Shown: one piece after another, positions 60,811-64,000 of the stretch
Position numbering within the stretch: position 1 is the stretch's first letter
Layout of the letters: each line of letters opens with the position of its first letter
NCBI RefSeq assembly: GCF_001544875.2
Contig: NZ_FCOA02000011.1
Span: 62,001 to 126,000, forward strand
Direction: 5' to 3'
DNA from: Caballeronia hypogeia
GTDB lineage: Bacteria; Pseudomonadota; Gammaproteobacteria; Burkholderiales; Burkholderiaceae
Length of the DNA stretch: 64,000 bases
Position numbers and translations under genes: made by a program
Notes under the pieces: model-generated
What the model saw: the letters and a program-made list of their open reading frames with translations, nothing else
What the model was told of the DNA's origin: nothing
Databases searched by the model: none

Positions 60811-62820
60811 ATGCCGCAAGCACCCGGGCCGCGCCGGCCACCCGCGAAAGTCCTGCCGCCCGAAGCGCCCGGCGTTCGCGCGCTGGCCTCGCTGGTGACG
60901 GGCGTCGTCGTGATCTGCGCGCTGTACTTCGGCCGCGCGGTGATGATCCCGATCATTCTCGCGATCCTGCTCAGTTTCCTGCTCGCGCCATTCGTCGATT
61001 TCCTGCGCCGGCTGCGTTTCGGCCAGGTGCCGTCGGTGATCGTCGCCGTGGTGATCGCGCTGTCGGTGCTGACCGCCGTCGGCGCGCTGATCGGCGCGCA
61101 GGTCGCGCAGCTCGCGGGCGATCTGCCGAAGTATCAGGTTGCCGTCGAGCGCAAGATCGACACCGTGCAGAGCATGACCGTGGGCCGCGCGGATGCCTTT
61201 CTCGGGCGCGCGTCGCGTGCGCTGAAGCGGCTGTCGCCGGCGCGCGATCAGGAGCCGAAGAATGAGGACAATCCGGCCGCCTCGCCGATCGACCAGCCGA
61301 TGCCCGTCGAAGTGCATCAGCCCACGCCGACGCCGCTCGAACTTGCGCAGCGCTTCCTGTCGCCCATTATCAGTCCGCTGGAAACCACCGGCATCGTGCT
61401 CGTCGTCGCGGTGTTCATCCTGTTGCAGCGCGAGGATCTGCGCGACCGTCTGATCCGGCTGTTCGGCTCGCGCGACCTGCACCGCGCCACCACCGCGATG
61501 GACGAAGCCGCGCGCCGCCTGTCGCGCTATTTCCTCGCGCAGCTCGGCATCAACATGGGCGTGGGCATCGTCATTTCGATCGGGCTTGCGATCATCGGCG
61601 TGCCGGGCGCGCTGCTGTTCGGCGTGATGACCGCGCTGCTGCGCTTCGTGCCGTATGTCGGCACGTGGATCGCGGCGATCATCGCGGTCGTGTTCGCGGC
61701 GGCGGTCGGTCCCGGCTGGGCGATGCTCGTGTGGACCATCGTGCTGTTCGGCGTCACCGATATCGTCGCGGGCCAGGTTGTCGAGCCGCTGCTGTACGGG
61801 CATAGCACGGGGCTGTCGCCTTTCGCGGTGATCGTCGCGGCGATCTTCTGGAGCTGGATCTGGGGGCCGATCGGCCTCGTGCTCTCGACGCCGCTCACGC
61901 TGTGTCTCGTGATTCTGGGCCGCCACGTCGATCGCCTCGAATTTCTCGACGTGCTGTTCGGCGACCGGCCCGCGCTCACGCCCGCCGAGAACTTCTATCA
62001 GCGCCTGCTCGCCAACGATCCCGACGAAGCGCTGGTGCAGGCCGAGACGCTGCTCAAGGAGCGCTCGCTGATCGCGTATTACGACGAAGTCGCGCTAGAA
62101 GGGCTGCGCTACGCGCACAACGACGTGCTGCGCGGCGTGGTGACGGCGGACCAGTTGCGACGCATCAACGAGTCGGCGCTGGATATCATCGAAGGACTGG
62201 AAGATGCCGACGACACGGCGGTGAGCGTTGCGCCGCGCGAACAGTTGCCCGCGAGCTTCGAATCGCCCGACGACGCGCCGCTCGCGCCAGAAATGCCGCC
62301 CGCGCGCTTCGATGCGGTGGCGGAAGGGCACACGGCGTCGGTGCTGTGCATCGCGGGGCGCAGCGAGCTCGACGACCTCGCGGCGACCATCGCCGTGCAA
62401 CTGTTCCGCAAGCACGGCCTGCACGCGGACCTGGCGGGCTACGACCGCTTCTCGCGCGGACGCTTCGGCGAAGTGACGCTCACCGGCGTGTCGATCATCT
62501 GCGTCGTGTCGTTCGATGCGGCCGAGTCGCCGCCGTATCTGCGCAATCTGCTGCGGCGGCTGCATCAGCGCGCGCCGACGGCGGAGCTGATCGTCGGGCT
62601 GGTGTTTCCGGAAAGCCCGCTGCAAGGCGAAGTGCTGGTGCGCACGAGTTCCGCGGCAGTGTCGTTCCGGGAGCTGGTGGACGCGTGCGTGGCCGCCGCG
62701 CGCCGTCAGTCCACCGACGGCGTGCCGTGGGCGGGCCTGAACGACACGGATGGCGAGGCCGCGCTGAACGGCCCGGACGGCGCGGCGAGCGCCGACGTGC
62801 CTGAACTGCGTAACGCGTGA
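60811..62820 (+). CDS. AI-2E/PerM-family transporter with long C-terminal domain
   Basis: A 669-residue protein from ATG 60811. Residues ~20-375 are the AI-2E transporter (PF01594) domain: an N-terminal TM pair, a soluble segment, then TMs with FGVMTALLRFVPYVGTWIAAI and GHSTGLSPFAVIVAAIFWSWIWGPIGLVLSTPLTLCLVILGRHV. The remaining ~295 residues are cytosolic: a helical part (LANDPDEALVQAETLLKERSLIAYYDEVALEGLRYA) and an alpha/beta part starting ASVLCIAGRSELDDLAATIAVQLFRKHG. Typical family members have ~350 residues, so the tail probably adds regulation. Confidence 0.88.
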   Translation: MPQAPGPRRPPAKVLPPEAPGVRALASLVTGVVVICALYFGRAVMIPIILAILLSFLLAPFVDFLRRLRFGQVPSVIVAVVIALSVLTAVGALIGAQVAQLAGDLPKYQVAVERKIDTVQSMTVGRADAFLGRASRALKRLSPARDQEPKNEDNPAASPIDQPMPVEVHQPTPTPLELAQRFLSPIISPLETTGIVLVVAVFILLQREDLRDRLIRLFGSRDLHRATTAMDEAARRLSRYFLAQLGINMGVGIVISIGLAIIGVPGALLFGVMTALLRFVPYVGTWIAAIIAVVFAAAVGPGWAMLVWTIVLFGVTDIVAGQVVEPLLYGHSTGLSPFAVIVAAIFWSWIWGPIGLVLSTPLTLCLVILGRHVDRLEFLDVLFGDRPALTPAENFYQRLLANDPDEALVQAETLLKERSLIAYYDEVALEGLRYAHNDVLRGVVTADQLRRINESALDIIEGLEDADDTAVSVAPREQLPASFESPDDAPLAPEMPPARFDAVAEGHTASVLCIAGRSELDDLAATIAVQLFRKHGLHADLAGYDRFSRGRFGEVTLTGVSIICVVSFDAAESPPYLRNLLRRLHQRAPTAELIVGLVFPESPLQGEVLVRTSSAAVSFRELVDACVAAARRQSTDGVPWAGLNDTDGEAALNGPDGAASADVPELRNA

Positions 62821-62838
62821 GGGGCGTGAGGCCGCGCG

Positions 62839-63072
62839 TCAGCGGTTGCCGTCGAACAGATCGTTGAGCATGGTGTCGAAGGCGGCTTGCGCGTCTTCGA
62901 GCTCCTGGAGCGCGGCGTCGAAGGTTTGCAGCGCCATCTGCGACGGGCGGCCGTCGCCTTCCGGCGGGAACTGCGTCTGCAGCGCGAGAAAGGCGGCCTG
63001 AACCTGGCGCGTCGCGTTGACGATACGTTCCATCGCTCGCGCTTCTTCTGCTCGATTGTTCTCAGCGGTCAT
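62839..63072 (-). CDS. Small helical protein (77 residues)
   Basis: ATG 63072 is chosen; a longer frame to 63111 has no ribosome site. The protein is amphipathic and helical throughout (EEARAMERIVNATRQVQAAFLALQTQFPPEGDGRPSQMALQTFDAALQELEDAQAAFDTMLNDL), probably a two-helix hairpin around PPEGDGRPS. No named family. It lies just upstream (minus strand) of nothing but the convergent transporter, and follows the chemoreceptor gene by 84 bp. Confidence 0.65.
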   Translation of the reverse strand: MTAENNRAEEARAMERIVNATRQVQAAFLALQTQFPPEGDGRPSQMALQTFDAALQELEDAQAAFDTMLNDLFDGNR

Positions 63073-63156
63073 CGGAAACACTCCTCGTTGGCAATGCTCC
63101 GATAGTACCAAGCGACGCGCCTCTCGCGGTTCCGTCTCGTCGTCCTTTCCGCCCTT

Positions 63157-64000
63157 TCACGCCTTCGCGACGGTGAAGAGGCGCACGGCCTCGTCCAGCA
63201 CCACGGCGCGCTCGGCGAGGCGCTTGGCGGTGGCCGCGGCCTGCTCGACGAGCGCGGCGTTCTGCTGAGTCGAATCGTCGAGATGGGCGACGGCCTGATT
63301 CACCTGCGCGATGCCGTCGGCCTGCTCGCCGCTCGCCTTCGCGACTTCCATGATGATCGTCGAGACGCGGTTCACGGCTTCGTCGATCGCGCGCATCTGG
63401 CTCGTGGTGCGCGTGACGAGGCTCGTGCCTTCCGCGATCTGCGCGACGCTGGTCGCCACCACGCCTTCGATTTCCTTCGCCGAAGCCGCGCAGCGCTGCG
63501 CCAGATTACGCACTTCGGTCGCGACGACCGCGAACGAGCGGCCGGCTTCGCCCGCGCGCGCCGCCTCGACGGCCGCGTTCAGCGCGAGGATGTTGGTCTG
63601 GAAAGCGATGCCGTCGATGACATCGGTGATGTCCGCGATGCGCCGCGACGCCGCCGTGATGCCCGCCATCGTCTGCTCGACCTGGCTGGCGATGCGTCCG
63701 CCGTCGTCGGCCGCGGCCTGCGCTTCCTTGACGAGTTCGAGCGCGCGCACGGTGGCGTCGGCGTTGCCTTGCACCGTGGTGGTGAGCTGATCCATGGTCG
63801 CGGCGGTCTGTTCGAGCGAGGCTGCCTGCATTTCCGTGCGGCGCGACAGGTCGGTGTTGCCGCTGGAGATTTCGTTGGCGGCGTCGAGCATGCCGCCGAT
63901 CTGGCCGCGCACGTCGAACACGATCGCCGCGAGATTCGCCTTCAACTGGCCGAGCGCGCGCTGCACGTCGCCGAGATCGTCGTGGCGGGCGTCGGGCATC
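63157..64000 (-). CDS. Methyl-accepting chemotaxis protein, C-terminal part
   Basis: About 280 residues are in the window and the gene continues beyond the right edge. The stop is at 63157. The end of a HAMP region precedes the signalling domain, whose hairpin tip is [42 protein letters not shown]. The methylation helices ([31 protein letters not shown]) are Tar-like. There is no C-terminal NWETF-type pentapeptide: the protein ends FTVAKA. Confidence 0.95.
   Translation of the reverse strand, partial: MPDARHDDLGDVQRALGQLKANLAAIVFDVRGQIGGMLDAANEISSGNTDLSRRTEMQAASLEQTAATMDQLTTTVQGNADATVRALELVKEAQAAADDGGRIASQVEQTMAGITAASRRIADITDVIDGIAFQTNILALNAAVEAARAGEAGRSFAVVATEVRNLAQRCAASAKEIEGVVATSVAQIAEGTSLVTRTTSQMRAIDEAVNRVSTIIMEVAKASGEQADGIAQVNQAVAHLDDSTQQNAALVEQAAATAKRLAERAVVLDEAVRLFTVAKA

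Overview
This 64 kb window is high-GC DNA with the gene content of a Burkholderiaceae genome (Burkholderia/Paraburkholderia/Caballeronia type; the genus is inferred from protein style, not from a search). It contains the replication and partition centre of a secondary replicon (second chromosome, chromid or megaplasmid). The core is parA (6880-7542), parB (7567-8631), a Rep_3-type initiator gene repA (8715-10076, minus), a 1.75 kb non-coding origin with at least 17 same-direction 17-bp iterons (10197-11443), a KfrA-like coiled-coil gene with a C-terminal zinc ribbon (11826-13025), and a tyrosine-recombinase-like gene whose catalytic residues are mostly replaced (13051-14091). Eight 16-bp palindromes of the form CTTTATGCGCATAAAG (parS-like) lie between 1201 and 18777.

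Layout. 1-3.2 kb: L-fucose-type oxidative sugar operon with an IclR regulator. 3.3-6.3 kb: an uncharacterised gene and a PatZ-like acyl-CoA synthetase/GNAT fusion. 6.3-14.1 kb: partition and replication centre. 14.2-16.7 kb: DUF2252 protein, a small gene behind a perfect LexA box, and a CsbD protein. 16.8-19.9 kb: XRE-cupin regulator with kbl-tdh threonine catabolism. 20-27.7 kb: YceI lipoprotein, outer-membrane protein, an M20 amidohydrolase with MHS transporter, and an arabinonate dehydratase/DapA-family pair. 27.7-33 kb: MarR-GNAT fusion, HpnK-like deacetylase, and an OmpR/QseC-type two-component system with PmrA-box-like repeats. 33.3-42.6 kb: oxidoreductases, regulators, a metallopeptidase, and an MHS transporter with IclR regulator. 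42.6-47.4 kb: RHH-ParE toxin-antitoxin module, LTxxQ protein, isolated holin/endolysin pair, AAHS transporter and TerB-like protein. 47.4-64 kb: UspA, PhoD, epimerase, WrbA, LysE, FUSC, zwf, a PNPOx-FNR-ferredoxin fusion, GST, AI-2E-family transporter and a truncated chemoreceptor.

The most notable observation is that sequences matching the origin iteron recur far from the origin: in the integrase-like gene (13056, 13139) and in intergenic DNA at 28764, 42647/42730 and 60619/60664. Five of these seven match TCCCGNANNNNCTCACC exactly, where chance would predict about 0.01 in the window. They are candidate remote RepA-binding sites that could titrate or handcuff the initiator. Other points of interest are the SOS-controlled 118-aa protein, the degenerate recombinase, three PmrA-box-like sites around the two-component system, two MarR-GNAT fusions with clear operators, and a toxin-antitoxin operator that is a perfect 20-bp palindrome.
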